A stretch of 64,000 bases of DNA from an uncultured Eubacterium sp. GTDB lineage: Bacteria; Bacillota; Clostridia; Lachnospirales; Lachnospiraceae. The stretch lies in NCBI GenBank assembly GCA_910584245.1, contig CAJTZF010000008.1, forward strand, positions 47,125-111,124. The letters are read 5' to 3'. Under the pieces are notes generated by a model. It searched no databases, was not told where the DNA came from, and was given only the letters and a program-made list of their open reading frames with translations. The translations under genes and the position numbers were made by a program. This document shows positions 16,966 through 25,549 of the stretch, piece by piece (position 1 is the first letter of the stretch; every line of letters begins with the position of its first letter).

Positions 16966-18867
16966 ATGCAAAAAAGTCTTACGATACAAAAAGATGCAGT
17001 AGTTGTAGGGGCGGGACATGCGGGATGTGAAGCCGCATTGGCGCTGGCGCGTCTTGGTTTTCAAACAGTAATTTTCACTGTCAGCGTGGATAGTATTGCT
17101 CTCATGCCCTGTAACCCAAATATTGGCGGTTCTTCAAAGGGCCATTTAGTAAAAGAGATTGATGCACTTGGCGGTGAAATGGGAAAAAATATTGACGCCA
17201 CTTTTATACAGAGTAAGATGTTGAATCAGTCGAAGGGGCCTGCTGTACATTCTTTACGGGCGCAAGCAGATAAAAAAGCGTATAGTGACCGGATGCGTTC
17301 AATATTGGAAAATAATGTAAATATTCAAATAAAGCAGGCTGAAGTGACCGATCTTATAATAGAAGATGGAAGAATAAGAGGGGTAAAGATTTTTACAGGA
17401 GCAATATATACGTGTAAGGTTTGTATTTTGTGCACAGGTACTTATTTGAAGTCACGTTGTATTACTGGTGAAGTATATACGAATACGGGACCAAATGGTT
17501 TGATGGCTGCAAATCATTTGTCTGAATCATTAAAACGATTTGATATTTCATTACGAAGGTTTAAGACGGGAACCCCAGCCAGGATAGATGGAAATACAGT
17601 AGATTATACGAAGATGGAACCGCAGTATGGGGATGAGAAAGTTGTTCCTTTTTCATTTACAAATAGCAGAGAAGATATTGAAAGAGAACAGATAAAATGC
17701 TGGTTGACTTATACAAACGAGGAGACACATGATATTATAAGAGATAACCTTGATCGTTCACCACTTTATTCCGGTATGATTCAGGGGACAGGTCCGAGAT
17801 ATTGTCCTTCTATTGAAGATAAAATAGTGCGCTTTTCGGATAAAAATAGACATCAGGTTTTTATTGAACCAGAGGGCTTATACACATCAGAAGTTTATAT
17901 TGGCGGGATGTCAAGTTCACTGCCAGAGGATGTTCAGTATGAAATGTATCGTACAGTTCCGGGGTTAGAAAATGCAACGATTGTAAGAAATGCTTATGCA
18001 ATTGAATATGATTGTATTGATTCTCTGGAATGTAAACCGACACTAGAATTAAAAAAAGTTGAGGGATTGTATAGTGCAGGACAGGCAAATGGCAGTTCGG
18101 GATATGAGGAAGCAGCAGCTCAAGGATTGATAGCAGGTATTAATGCAGCTAGAAAGATGCAAGGAAAAGAAGAAATAATATTAGATCGTTCCCAGGCGTA
18201 TATCGGTGTACTTATTGATGATCTTGTGACAAAGGGTACAAATGAACCTTATCGTATGATGACCTCTCGAGCTGAGTACCGGTTATTGCTGAGACAGGAT
18301 AATGCAGATTTGAGATTGACTCCAATCGGTTATGATATCGGATTAATTGATAAAGCAAGATATGAAAGACTAGTGGAAAAACAAGCACAAATAGAGGAAG
18401 AAATAAAACGGATAAAAAGAACGTCGATTGGAGCAGGAGAGACTGTGCAGAAGTTATTGCGTGAACATAATAGTACTCCATTGCAGAGTGGTATTACGCT
18501 CGCTGAATTGATTCGTCGTCCCGAGTTAAATTATAATGTTATCGCACCATTAGATAAAGACCGTCCTGAGTTATCAGAGGAAGTATGTGAACAGGTAAGT
18601 ATTAATATAAAATATGAAGGATATATTGAACGGCAGCTAAAACAAGTAAAGCAGTTTAAAAAATTGGAAAAGAAAAGAATACCAACATCTATTAATTATT
18701 CATTGATAAAGAGTTTACGGCAAGAAGCTATTCAAAAGTTGGCGGATATAAGGCCAGAATCAGTTGGGCAAGCAGCGCGAATATCGGGAGTATCTCCAGC
18801 GGATATTTCAGTATTGTTAGTTTATTTAGAAAAGTACAATGTTTCACGTGAAACGTTAGAGGGGTAG
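16966..18867 (+). CDS. mnmG: tRNA uridine-5-carboxymethylaminomethyl modification enzyme MnmG (GidA)
   Basis: This 633-residue FAD enzyme works as a complex with MnmE on tRNA wobble uridine. The Rossmann FAD motif GAGHAGCEAA is at residues 13-22, and the family segments CNPNIGGSSKGHLVKEIDALGG and SGYEEAAAQGLIAGINAA are present. I chose the ATG at 16966 (MQKSLTIQKDAVVVGAGHAG), preceded by GAGGTGAATAGG; an upstream in-frame ATG lies inside mnmE. The last codons (VSRETLEG) are written over a parS site. Confidence 0.97.
   Translation: MQKSLTIQKDAVVVGAGHAGCEAALALARLGFQTVIFTVSVDSIALMPCNPNIGGSSKGHLVKEIDALGGEMGKNIDATFIQSKMLNQSKGPAVHSLRAQADKKAYSDRMRSILENNVNIQIKQAEVTDLIIEDGRIRGVKIFTGAIYTCKVCILCTGTYLKSRCITGEVYTNTGPNGLMAANHLSESLKRFDISLRRFKTGTPARIDGNTVDYTKMEPQYGDEKVVPFSFTNSREDIEREQIKCWLTYTNEETHDIIRDNLDRSPLYSGMIQGTGPRYCPSIEDKIVRFSDKNRHQVFIEPEGLYTSEVYIGGMSSSLPEDVQYEMYRTVPGLENATIVRNAYAIEYDCIDSLECKPTLELKKVEGLYSAGQANGSSGYEEAAAQGLIAGINAARKMQGKEEIILDRSQAYIGVLIDDLVTKGTNEPYRMMTSRAEYRLLLRQDNADLRLTPIGYDIGLIDKARYERLVEKQAQIEEEIKRIKRTSIGAGETVQKLLREHNSTPLQSGITLAELIRRPELNYNVIAPLDKDRPELSEEVCEQVSINIKYEGYIERQLKQVKQFKKLEKKRIPTSINYSLIKSLRQEAIQKLADIRPESVGQAARISGVSPADISVLLVYLEKYNVSRETLEG
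18840..18855. promoter_or_regulatory. parS: parS site 1 (within mnmG 3' end)
   Basis: TGTTTCACGTGAAACG matches the 16-base parS consensus TGTTTCACGTGAAACA at 15 of 16 positions. It is the ParB loading site and is embedded in the mnmG coding end, about 1.6 kb before parB. Confidence 0.9.
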
Positions 18868-18880
18868 AGGAACGTTATAA

Positions 18881-19582
18881 ATGCAAAAAATATTTTCAAA
18901 CTATGGGATAGATATACAACATAATCAGGTAGATATGTTACAAATTTATTATCATTTACTACTTGAATGGAATACAAAAATAAATTTGACTACAATAACT
19001 GAATATAATGAAATTGTAAAGAAGCATTTTTTAGATAGTTGCTTGTTATTAAAAGTGTATTCAAAAGAGAAATTCAATAAAAGTAATATAATAGATGTGG
19101 GAACAGGCGCTGGTTTTCCAGGTATACCGTTATCTATTTTATTGCCAGATGCACAATTTACTTTATTGGATTCACTAAATAAACGAATTGAATTTTTATC
19201 CGTATTAGTAGATAAATTGGATTTAAAAAATGTAACATTGATACATGGAAGAGCAGAGGAATATGGAAAAAATGAAGCATATCGTGAGAAGTTTGATTAT
19301 TGTGTTTCGAGAGCAGTAGCGCCGCTATCATTGCTCTTAGAATATTGCTCTCCATTTATAAAGGTAGATGGAAGTTTACTTTTATATAAAAGTAGAAAAG
19401 TAGAACAGGAAATAAAGGAGGGAGAAAATGCTTTACATGTTTTAAAGTGTAAATTTGTAGAAAACCTACAACTAGCAAATGAAGATAATTTTCAGAGAAA
19501 TCTTTTAAATATATGTAAGTTTGAACATACTCCGAACAAATATCCTCGCAAAGCAGGTAAGCCTAAAAAGTATCCTCTTTAA
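18881..19582 (+). CDS. rsmG: 16S rRNA (guanine527-N7)-methyltransferase RsmG
   Basis: This 233-residue SAM-dependent methyltransferase modifies G527 of 16S rRNA. The SAM-binding motif IDVGTGAGFPGIPL lies near residues 71-84, followed by LLDSLNKRIEFL and the FDYCVSRAVAPL motif. The C-terminal basic stretch YPRKAGKPKKYPL is typical. It starts 13 bases after mnmG. Both neighbouring intergenic boundaries hold parS sites, so the gene is bracketed by the ParB-binding region. Confidence 0.96.
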   Translation: MQKIFSNYGIDIQHNQVDMLQIYYHLLLEWNTKINLTTITEYNEIVKKHFLDSCLLLKVYSKEKFNKSNIIDVGTGAGFPGIPLSILLPDAQFTLLDSLNKRIEFLSVLVDKLDLKNVTLIHGRAEEYGKNEAYREKFDYCVSRAVAPLSLLLEYCSPFIKVDGSLLLYKSRKVEQEIKEGENALHVLKCKFVENLQLANEDNFQRNLLNICKFEHTPNKYPRKAGKPKKYPL

Positions 19583-19598
19583 TGTTTCACGTGAAACA
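19583..19598. promoter_or_regulatory. parS: parS site 2 (perfect consensus)
   Basis: TGTTTCACGTGAAACA is an exact palindromic match to the bacterial parS consensus, beginning right after the rsmG stop codon and about 115 bases before parA. Confidence 0.96.
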
Positions 19599-19712
19599 TT
19601 CGTTTCATTGAAAATTAATAATAATATGCTGGCAAATATATTCATATGGTGGTATAATGAAATTGTATGAAAAGAAAAAAGCTAGCTTTTGCTTTGTAGA
19701 AATGAGGATAGT

Positions 19713-20483
19713 ATGAAGAATAAGATTATTGCAATTGCCAATCAAAAAGGTGGTGTTGGTAAGACAACAACAACAATAAACCTTGCAGCCGCAATCGCTG
19801 AAAAGGGTAAACGAGTATTAATGATTGATTTAGATCCACAGGGAAATGCTTCAAGTGGTTTAGGAGTTGAGAAGGATGCATTAGAATTTACGGTCTATCA
19901 GTTGATGGTAGGACTAAATACATTTGAGGAATGTGTACAAAGAAATGTATTAGAGAATTTAGATGTCTTACCTGCAAATGTAAATTTAGCTGGTGTGGAA
20001 ATTGAGACATTAGATATGGAAGATAGAAATTATATTTTGTCAAAAAGAATTGAGAATGAAAAACAAAACTATGATTATATTTTAATTGATTGTCCACCAT
20101 CGCTGAATTCACTTACAATTAATTCTATGACAACAGCAGATGCAGTACTTGTTCCCATTCAGTGTGAATACTATGCGCTGGAGGGATTGAGCCAATTAAT
20201 TTATACGATTAATCTTGTGAAAGATCGATTAAATTCCAGGTTGGATATAGATGGCGTTGTATTTACTATGTATGATGGAAGGACAAATTTATCCTTACAG
20301 GTAATTGAAAATGTCAGGGAAAATTTGAACCAAAGGATTTATAATACGATAATACCGAGAAGCGTACGTCTTGCAGAAGCTCCCAGTTATGGTCTTCCCA
20401 TCAGTATTTATGATAGTAAATCCACGGGTGCCAAGGCGTATCGGGCATTAGCGGAGGAGATCATAGAAAGAGGGGATGACTAA
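19713..20483 (+). CDS. parA: chromosome partitioning ATPase ParA (Soj)
   Basis: This 256-residue ParA/MinD-type ATPase has the deviant Walker A motif KGGVGKTTT near residues 10-18, DLDPQGNASSGLG, and DCPPSL as Walker B. With ParB and parS it organises and segregates origins and influences DnaA activity. I chose the ATG at 19713 (MKNKIIAIANQKGG) with GAGG upstream; an earlier start would add 8 atypical residues. An extended -10 element TGGTATAAT lies at 19650-19658, about 55 bases upstream, and could drive parAB. Confidence 0.97.
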   Translation: MKNKIIAIANQKGGVGKTTTTINLAAAIAEKGKRVLMIDLDPQGNASSGLGVEKDALEFTVYQLMVGLNTFEECVQRNVLENLDVLPANVNLAGVEIETLDMEDRNYILSKRIENEKQNYDYILIDCPPSLNSLTINSMTTADAVLVPIQCEYYALEGLSQLIYTINLVKDRLNSRLDIDGVVFTMYDGRTNLSLQVIENVRENLNQRIYNTIIPRSVRLAEAPSYGLPISIYDSKSTGAKAYRALAEEIIERGDD

Positions 20484-20486
20484 GTG

Positions 20487-21353
20487 ATGGCAAAAAAGAC
20501 GGGATTGGGTAAGGGATTGGATACGTTGATACCAAGTAAGAAGGTGGAAGAGCCAGTTTCAACTGTTGTAAAATCAGAAGAAATGGTTGATATCAATAGT
20601 ATAGAACCAAATAAGGAGCAGCCTAGAAAATTATTTAATGAAGATTCTTTGATTGAATTGTCAGAGTCTATCAAGCAGCATGGAATTGTCCAGCCTCTTG
20701 TTGTGACAAAAAAAGATGGTTATTTCAAAATAATTGCTGGAGAGAGAAGATGGCGCGCGGCGAAGCTAGCGGGTTTGAAAAAGGTTCCTGTGGTGGTAAA
20801 GGATTACTCCCCCCAGGAAATTATGGAGATAGCCTTAATTGAAAATATTCAGCGGGAAGATTTAAATCCGGTGGAGGAAGCGACGGCATATCAGAGATTG
20901 ATTCAGGAATATAATTTAAAACAGGATGAGGTGGCGGAGCGAGTATCCAAAAGTCGAACAGCTATTACAAATTCCCTGAGGTTATTGAAGCTGGATGAAC
21001 GGGTACAAAATATGCTTATTGAGGAAAACATTTCGAGCGGACATGCGAGAGCTCTTTTAGCTATTAAAGATGCGGAACTGCAATATGAAATGGCGATGAA
21101 AATATTTGATGAAAAACTTAGTGTGAGAGAAACAGAAAAGTTAATTAAGGCAATGGGAAAGGAGAGTAATCCGAAAAGAAAAAGGGAAGAACTTAAAAAC
21201 GATTTTGTTTATCGGGATCTGGAGGAAAAATTGAAGATTATTACCGGGACAAAGGTGACAATAAACAGAAAATCCGAACAAGCAGGTCGAATAGAAATTG
21301 AGTACTATACACCGGAAGATTTGGAGAAAATCGTTGCACTACTTAATAATTAG
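20487..21353 (+). CDS. parB: chromosome partitioning protein ParB (Spo0J)
   Basis: This 288-residue CTP-dependent clamp loads at parS. The N-terminal domain carries the nucleotide-binding motif GERRWRAAKLAG and ENIQREDLNPVEEA. The helix-turn-helix DEVAERVSKSRTAITNSLRLL reads parS, and a short C-terminal dimerisation domain follows. The stop of parA lies 3 bases before the ATG, so the genes are coupled; a GTG at 20484 would add one residue. Both parS sites are within 1.7 kb upstream. Confidence 0.97.
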   Translation: MAKKTGLGKGLDTLIPSKKVEEPVSTVVKSEEMVDINSIEPNKEQPRKLFNEDSLIELSESIKQHGIVQPLVVTKKDGYFKIIAGERRWRAAKLAGLKKVPVVVKDYSPQEIMEIALIENIQREDLNPVEEATAYQRLIQEYNLKQDEVAERVSKSRTAITNSLRLLKLDERVQNMLIEENISSGHARALLAIKDAELQYEMAMKIFDEKLSVRETEKLIKAMGKESNPKRKREELKNDFVYRDLEEKLKIITGTKVTINRKSEQAGRIEIEYYTPEDLEKIVALLNN

Positions 21354-21380
21354 TATGAATATTCGATAGGAGAGATAAAA

Positions 21381-21887
21381 ATGTTTCATTTTAAAGACTT
21401 TGGAATTGATTCAGATATGGTGATTTTGACACTGGCAGCTATAACTATTTTTTTAGTGATTATGCTTATTGTGTTGCTTGTTAAGATCAGTAGGTTAAAT
21501 ACAAGATATATGTATTTTATGAGGGATAAGGAAGGAAAAAGTTTAGAGGAAGTTTTCCACAACAAATTTCAGAATATGGATTATATCAATGATGAGCTGA
21601 AAAGGATAAGTGGACATCTCAATGAGATTGATCTCAATCTTATGAGAACATATCAGAAGATAGGAATTGTCAAGTATGATGCGTTTAAGGAAATTGGCGG
21701 TACATTAAGTTTTGTTCTTGCATTGCTTACAAAGGATGACGATGGTTTTATACTGAACTCTATGCATTCAAACAGTGAAGGCTGTTATACCTATATTAAA
21801 GAAGTAAAAAAAGGTGAAGTTTTTGTTGAATTGTCCGAGGAAGAGAGAAAGGCTCTGGAAAGTGCAAAAGGAAACCGCGCATTATAA
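21381..21887 (+). CDS. DUF4446 family membrane-anchored protein
   Basis: This 168-residue protein has one N-terminal transmembrane segment (VILTLAAITIFLVIMLIVLLV, roughly residues 14-34), a short coiled-coil-prone region, and a C-terminal domain with QKIGIVKYDAFKEIGGTLSF that is characteristic of DUF4446. Function is unknown; the family is regularly found just downstream of parB in clostridia. The ribosome site AGGAGAG precedes the ATG. A 13-bp inverted repeat follows. Confidence 0.88.
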   Translation: MFHFKDFGIDSDMVILTLAAITIFLVIMLIVLLVKISRLNTRYMYFMRDKEGKSLEEVFHNKFQNMDYINDELKRISGHLNEIDLNLMRTYQKIGIVKYDAFKEIGGTLSFVLALLTKDDDGFILNSMHSNSEGCYTYIKEVKKGEVFVELSEEERKALESAKGNRAL

Positions 21888-21900
21888 ATAGAAAAAATAA

Positions 21901-21941
21901 GTACAACGGATATGAATATGTAAAAGAAATATCCGTTGTAC
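21901..21941. terminator. long hairpin after DUF4446 gene
   Basis: GTACAACGGATAT (21901-21913) and ATATCCGTTGTAC (21929-21941) form a perfect 13-bp stem with a 15-base loop. The T-run is poor (TATATAAGTTTT), so it may be a terminator or an mRNA-end stabiliser for the parAB unit. Confidence 0.6.
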
Positions 21942-21970
21942 TATATAAGTTTTAAAACACAAATAACATA

Positions 21971-22014
21971 AAAAAAGCCCTTACCCAGCAGTTGCAGGTC
22001 TGCCAAACAAGGAC
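21971..22014 (-). terminator. terminator of tRNA-Lys
   Basis: On the minus strand, AGTCCTT and AAGGGCT close a stem with an inner GGCAG/CTGCT helix, followed by seven T. It lies directly downstream of the tRNA-Lys 3' end. Confidence 0.75.
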
Positions 22015-22020
22015 TCGGGA

Positions 22021-22093
22021 TACGCCTTTGGGGGCTCGAACCCCAGACACCCTGATTAAGAGTCAGGTGCTCTACCAACTGAGCTAAAGGCGC
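22021..22093 (-). tRNA. tRNA-Lys (anticodon CTT)
   Basis: The cloverleaf is complete: acceptor GCGCCTT/AAGGCGT, D-arm GCTC/GAGC, anticodon stem CCTGA/TCAGG with loop CTCTTAA (anticodon CTT), T-arm TGGGG/CCCCA with loop TTCGAGC, and discriminator A. CCA is not encoded. The first base pair is G1-U72 rather than G-C. A promoter and a terminator flank it, so it is a single-gene unit. Confidence 0.96.
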
Positions 22094-22113
22094 TTAACTA
22101 ATTTGCAATACTT

Positions 22114-22142
22114 ATTATATAATAGAATATGCAAAAAAGCAA
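22114..22142 (-). promoter_or_regulatory. tRNA-Lys promoter
   Basis: On the minus strand TTGCTT (22137-22142), a 17-base spacer and TATAAT (22114-22119) lie 20 bases before the tRNA 5' end. Confidence 0.65.
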
Positions 22143-22222
22143 GGGAAAAAATATAAAATTTATATAAACTGTTAAGAAATTGTGAATAATGTAAATACGA
22201 TGCATCTTAGAAAGGACTCGAT

Positions 22223-23419
22223 ATGAATAAAGATATGAATACAAATCAAAAAATTAAAAGTTTTTTAAAAGCATTGTTATCCAATGCAGGTACATTGATG
22301 CTTATTATCGGTGTTTGTACAGCAGTGATCGCTATTATTTTAAATTGGGAAACGGTGACTTATGAATTTGGCAGGTTAATTAAAGTATTAATGCCATTTG
22401 TATTTGGTGTTGTACTTGCATTTTTGATTAATCCGATGGTAAATAGCATTAATAATTGGTTTTATACGGTTATTTTTAAAGGCCGGAGTGAAAAACTATG
22501 TAAATATGTAAGTGTGGCAGTTTCGTATCTTATTTTACTTAGTCTTACAGTGATAGTGATTGTATATATTGTTCCACAAATTTCACAAAGCGTAAAGGAG
22601 CTGACGAAATCACTCGGCAATGGTTATTATTATATTGTCAACCATTCGAGAGAGATTCAGGAGAAATATCCATTTTTACCGATGAGGGAAATTAGCAGGT
22701 TTATCCAGCAAGTAGTCCCAGCAGATGTATTCGGGTATGGCACAGATTTTGCGAAGTTTGTATTCCCTTATTTGTATAATATTTCTGCTTCCTTTATTTC
22801 AGGACTTGTAAATATTATTTTTGCTGTTGTGATTTCCTGTTATATTATTCTTGACAAAAATAAAATTAAAAAGGAAATACGCAGGATGATTTACGTGTTT
22901 ACGAGTAAGAGAAATGCACCGACGATATGGAGCACATTTTGCGAATGTAACCGTATATTTAACGGATTTTTGTATGGTAAGTCGATTGATTCTTTAATTA
23001 TAGGTATTTTGTCACTCATTGTTATGTCCATTATAGGTTTACCCTATGCTATGCTACTAAGCCTGATTGTAGGGGTGACTAACATGATACCGTATTTTGG
23101 CCCATTTATAGGGGCGATTCCCGGAGTGATAATTTATCTCGTTATCGAGCCAAAGTATGCTATCATTTATGTTGTCATGATTTTTGTTCTTCAGCAGTTT
23201 GACGGTTTGTACCTTGGGCCAAAGATTTTAGGTGATCTCACAGGCATTAAGCCTCTCTGGGTTATTTTCGGGATTACGGTAGGGGGCGCTTATTTCGGAG
23301 TTCTTGGTATGTTTCTTGGAGTTCCAACTGTAGCTGCACTTATGCATATTTTATCTGTTATTATGGAAAAGAAAATGAAAGTAAAAATGATTGAGAAGCT
23401 GGAGGACAAAAGCAGTTGA
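22223..23419 (+). CDS. AI-2E family transporter (PerM/TqsA-like permease)
   Basis: This 398-residue polytopic membrane protein has paired N-terminal helices, a soluble middle loop and four or more C-terminal helices. The family segments LKPLWVIFG-like IKPLWVIFGITVGGAYFGVLGMFLGVP and MIPYFGPFIGAIPG are present. The substrate is unknown; related proteins export AI-2 or act in Na+/H+ exchange, and annotation as a signal exporter is not proven. The ribosome site AAAGGA precedes the ATG. A bidirectional hairpin follows the gene. A second, shorter member of this family is at 48678. Confidence 0.88.
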   Translation: MNKDMNTNQKIKSFLKALLSNAGTLMLIIGVCTAVIAIILNWETVTYEFGRLIKVLMPFVFGVVLAFLINPMVNSINNWFYTVIFKGRSEKLCKYVSVAVSYLILLSLTVIVIVYIVPQISQSVKELTKSLGNGYYYIVNHSREIQEKYPFLPMREISRFIQQVVPADVFGYGTDFAKFVFPYLYNISASFISGLVNIIFAVVISCYIILDKNKIKKEIRRMIYVFTSKRNAPTIWSTFCECNRIFNGFLYGKSIDSLIIGILSLIVMSIIGLPYAMLLSLIVGVTNMIPYFGPFIGAIPGVIIYLVIEPKYAIIYVVMIFVLQQFDGLYLGPKILGDLTGIKPLWVIFGITVGGAYFGVLGMFLGVPTVAALMHILSVIMEKKMKVKMIEKLEDKSS

Positions 23420-23428
23420 CCCGGCATA

Positions 23429-23458
23429 AAATAAGCGTCGGATAGCCGGCGCTTATTT
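23429..23458. terminator. bidirectional terminator between AI-2E gene and trmB side
   Basis: AAATAAGCG (23429-23437) pairs with CGCTTATTT (23450-23458), with an inner CGG/CCG pairing. It lies between convergent units. Confidence 0.6.
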
Positions 23459-23572
23459 AATATTGAGCAGCTTCATAATGTAGCAGGTAGAGTCTGCAAT
23501 TCGATGAATTGTCTTGCAAAGACTCGGTTTTCCCATAAAAAAATTCCGAACGATTCGATTAACCTGTTTCAT
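23453..23572 (-). CDS. possible 39-residue small protein downstream of trmB
   Basis: A short ORF begins 32 bases after trmB and reads MKQVNRIVRNFFMGKPSL and onward, with two cysteines and a basic character. An AAAGAG-like site precedes the ATG. I do not recognise it. Its stop lies inside the terminator hairpin. It could equally be non-coding trailer. Confidence 0.25.
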   Translation of the reverse strand: MKQVNRIVRNFFMGKPSLCKTIHRIADSTCYIMKLLNIK

Positions 23573-23604
23573 AAAAAACTCTTTTTCTTTACTATATGAT
23601 ACAA

Positions 23605-24243
23605 TTACCGATATGCTACCAGGCGATGGATAGGCATACCTTTTGATGAAAATTTCTCTTCGTATTCTGTCATCACGTTTTCTTCTGCGTAGGGACTGTT
23701 GTGCAGATCGTATGACACATCTTTGAGCTTCCACGAAGATGTATTTTCTATCGTTTCTACCGAGTAGTCAAATAAATTTCGGTTATCCGTTTTAAAACAT
23801 ATGGTACCGTTCTTACTTAAAATAATGTGATAGCGTTCAAGAAAAAGAGGAGAGGTCAGTCTTCGCTTGGCATGTCGTTCTTTGGGCCAAGGATCTGAAA
23901 AGTTCAGGTAAATCCGATCCACTTCGCCATTGCAAAATACATCACAGAGATTTTTTGCATCCATACGGATAAAATATAAATTTGGCAGATCCATTTCTTG
24001 CCGTTTTTCAATGGCCCGGTACAGCACGCTGGAGTACATTTCAATGCCGAGATAGTTGACGGAAGGATTTTGACTGGCAAGCGTATGAATAAATTTTCCC
24101 TTTCCCATACCAATTTCAATATGAAGGGGATGGTCATTTTCAAAAAATGTATTCCATTTTCCAAGGTAGTCTTCCGGATTTTGAATGACGTATTTACTGT
24201 CAGCAATGAATTGTTCTGCCCCTTTTATATTTCGTAATCTCAT
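23605..24243 (-). CDS. trmB: tRNA (guanine46-N7)-methyltransferase TrmB
   Basis: This 212-residue SAM-dependent enzyme makes m7G46 in tRNA. The SAM site IEIGMGKGKFI lies near residues 42-52, and the catalytic-region motifs LNFSDPWPKERHAKRRL and TDNRNLF are clear. The C-terminal TEYEEKFSSKGMPIHRL is the usual family ending. The start ATG follows GAGGATA. A small perfect hairpin (GCATAC/GTATGC, 24259-24274) lies in the leader just upstream of the ribosome site. The gene converges with the AI-2E permease gene. Confidence 0.95.
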   Translation of the reverse strand: MRLRNIKGAEQFIADSKYVIQNPEDYLGKWNTFFENDHPLHIEIGMGKGKFIHTLASQNPSVNYLGIEMYSSVLYRAIEKRQEMDLPNLYFIRMDAKNLCDVFCNGEVDRIYLNFSDPWPKERHAKRRLTSPLFLERYHIILSKNGTICFKTDNRNLFDYSVETIENTSSWKLKDVSYDLHNSPYAEENVMTEYEEKFSSKGMPIHRLVAYR

Positions 24244-24347
24244 ATTATCCTCATTTCTGCATACATCGGTATGCGCAAGTTTATCCTCACTTATTTTAGC
24301 ATAAGAGAGAAAAAAAACAAGAAAATCCGAAAAATTTAATAAAATAG

Positions 24348-24376
24348 TTGGAAAAATGATTCAAATCGTGTATGAT
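24348..24376 (+). promoter_or_regulatory. promoter of the HD-GYP gene
   Basis: TTGGAA (24348-24353), a 17-base spacer and TATGAT (24371-24376). The predicted transcript start near 24383 falls on the first in-frame ATG (24382), so translation should begin further down, at 24427 or 24430. Confidence 0.55.
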
Positions 24377-24426
24377 TATAGATGGTAGAACGAAATAGTA
24401 TACATGAATCTGGAAATGGTGATCAA

Positions 24427-25521
24427 ATGATGGAGAAGGATATAATTACTGTTCCAGTTAGCAATCTCGTTCCCGGTACGATTGTGGCGAGAGATGTTTA
24501 TACGAGGAATAATCAATTGTTGATTCCAAAGGATTATGTTATTGACGAGAGGGTTATCACGAGAATTACATTGTTTGGCATTTTAAGCGTGCCCGTATAT
24601 GAAGATGATGTAAGGATGAATCAAATAGATGAGGATGACCTGGAGGACAATATTTTTACACAGCAGGAGAAACAAGAATTTTTGGAATTTAAGAAAGATT
24701 ATGACTTAACTACAAATGTAGTTTCAAAAAATATGAATCAGCTTTTAAAAGCAGATGGGGAAATCAATTCCGATCAATTAATTGAGGAGGTAGACAAACT
24801 CGTATTTAAGTCGAGGAGTAAATACCATGTATTTGATATGCTTCACTGTATTAAAGGTTATGATGATGAGACATACCGGCACAGCTTAAATGTAGCTATG
24901 ATTAATAGTGTGTTTGCTGATTGGCTGTCGATGGATGGCACGGAAAAAAAGCATCTGATTATGTGCGGACTTCTTCATGATGTGGGGAAATTGCAAATTG
25001 ACCGAAAGGTGCTGAGAAAGCCTTCCGGCCTGACAGACCATGAGTACGAGCATATTAAGCAGCATCCTATGCGTGGATATGAGAGTTTAAAAGATAAGAA
25101 GATACCAGAAACAGTCAAGCGGGCAGTTTTGCTTCATCATGAGAGATGCGATGGGAAAGGTTATCCATTTGGATTTACCGTTTTGGAAATTGATCCATAT
25201 GCAGCAATTACGGCAATTGCGGACGTGTATGAGGCAATGACGGCAAACCGGGTTTACCGAAAAGGGATGAGTCCCTTTGAGGTTATTCAAATTTTTGAGG
25301 AGGACGGAAAAAATCAGTTTAATCCGATTTTTCTTGTGCCTCTGCTAAATAGTATGGCAAATACATATTTGCAGCATAAGGTTGTTTTAAATAATGACAT
25401 GACTGGGAAGGTAGTTTTAATTAACCGGGACGAATTGTCCAAACCGATTGTCATGCTCGATGATGGCAGATATATAGATTTATCTAGGGCACGGGATGTT
25501 ATGATTACGAAAGTAATATAG
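24427..25521 (+). CDS. HD-GYP domain protein (candidate c-di-GMP phosphodiesterase)
   Basis: This protein of about 364 residues has an N-terminal domain with VPVSNLVPGTIVARDVYT, as in many HD-GYP proteins, and a C-terminal HD-GYP domain. Metal and signature motifs are visible: HSLNVAMI, LLHDVGK, the long HHERCDGKGYPFG and ADVYEAMTANRVY. The family hydrolyses cyclic di-GMP; activity here is inferred from intact motifs. The start is uncertain: GGTGAT at 24418-24423 favours the ATGs at 24427/24430 over the promoter-proximal ATG at 24382. The gene is followed after 28 bases by the carboxypeptidase gene. Confidence 0.9.
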   Translation: MMEKDIITVPVSNLVPGTIVARDVYTRNNQLLIPKDYVIDERVITRITLFGILSVPVYEDDVRMNQIDEDDLEDNIFTQQEKQEFLEFKKDYDLTTNVVSKNMNQLLKADGEINSDQLIEEVDKLVFKSRSKYHVFDMLHCIKGYDDETYRHSLNVAMINSVFADWLSMDGTEKKHLIMCGLLHDVGKLQIDRKVLRKPSGLTDHEYEHIKQHPMRGYESLKDKKIPETVKRAVLLHHERCDGKGYPFGFTVLEIDPYAAITAIADVYEAMTANRVYRKGMSPFEVIQIFEEDGKNQFNPIFLVPLLNSMANTYLQHKVVLNNDMTGKVVLINRDELSKPIVMLDDGRYIDLSRARDVMITKVI

Positions 25522-25549
25522 AAAAGAACAGAAATGGAGTAGTGGAAAA

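Noticed and set aside
24382..24426. Longer N-terminus for the HD-GYP protein from the ATG at 24382
   Set aside because: The promoter -10 at 24371-24376 places the transcript start at or after this ATG, and GGTGAT before 24427 gives a better start.
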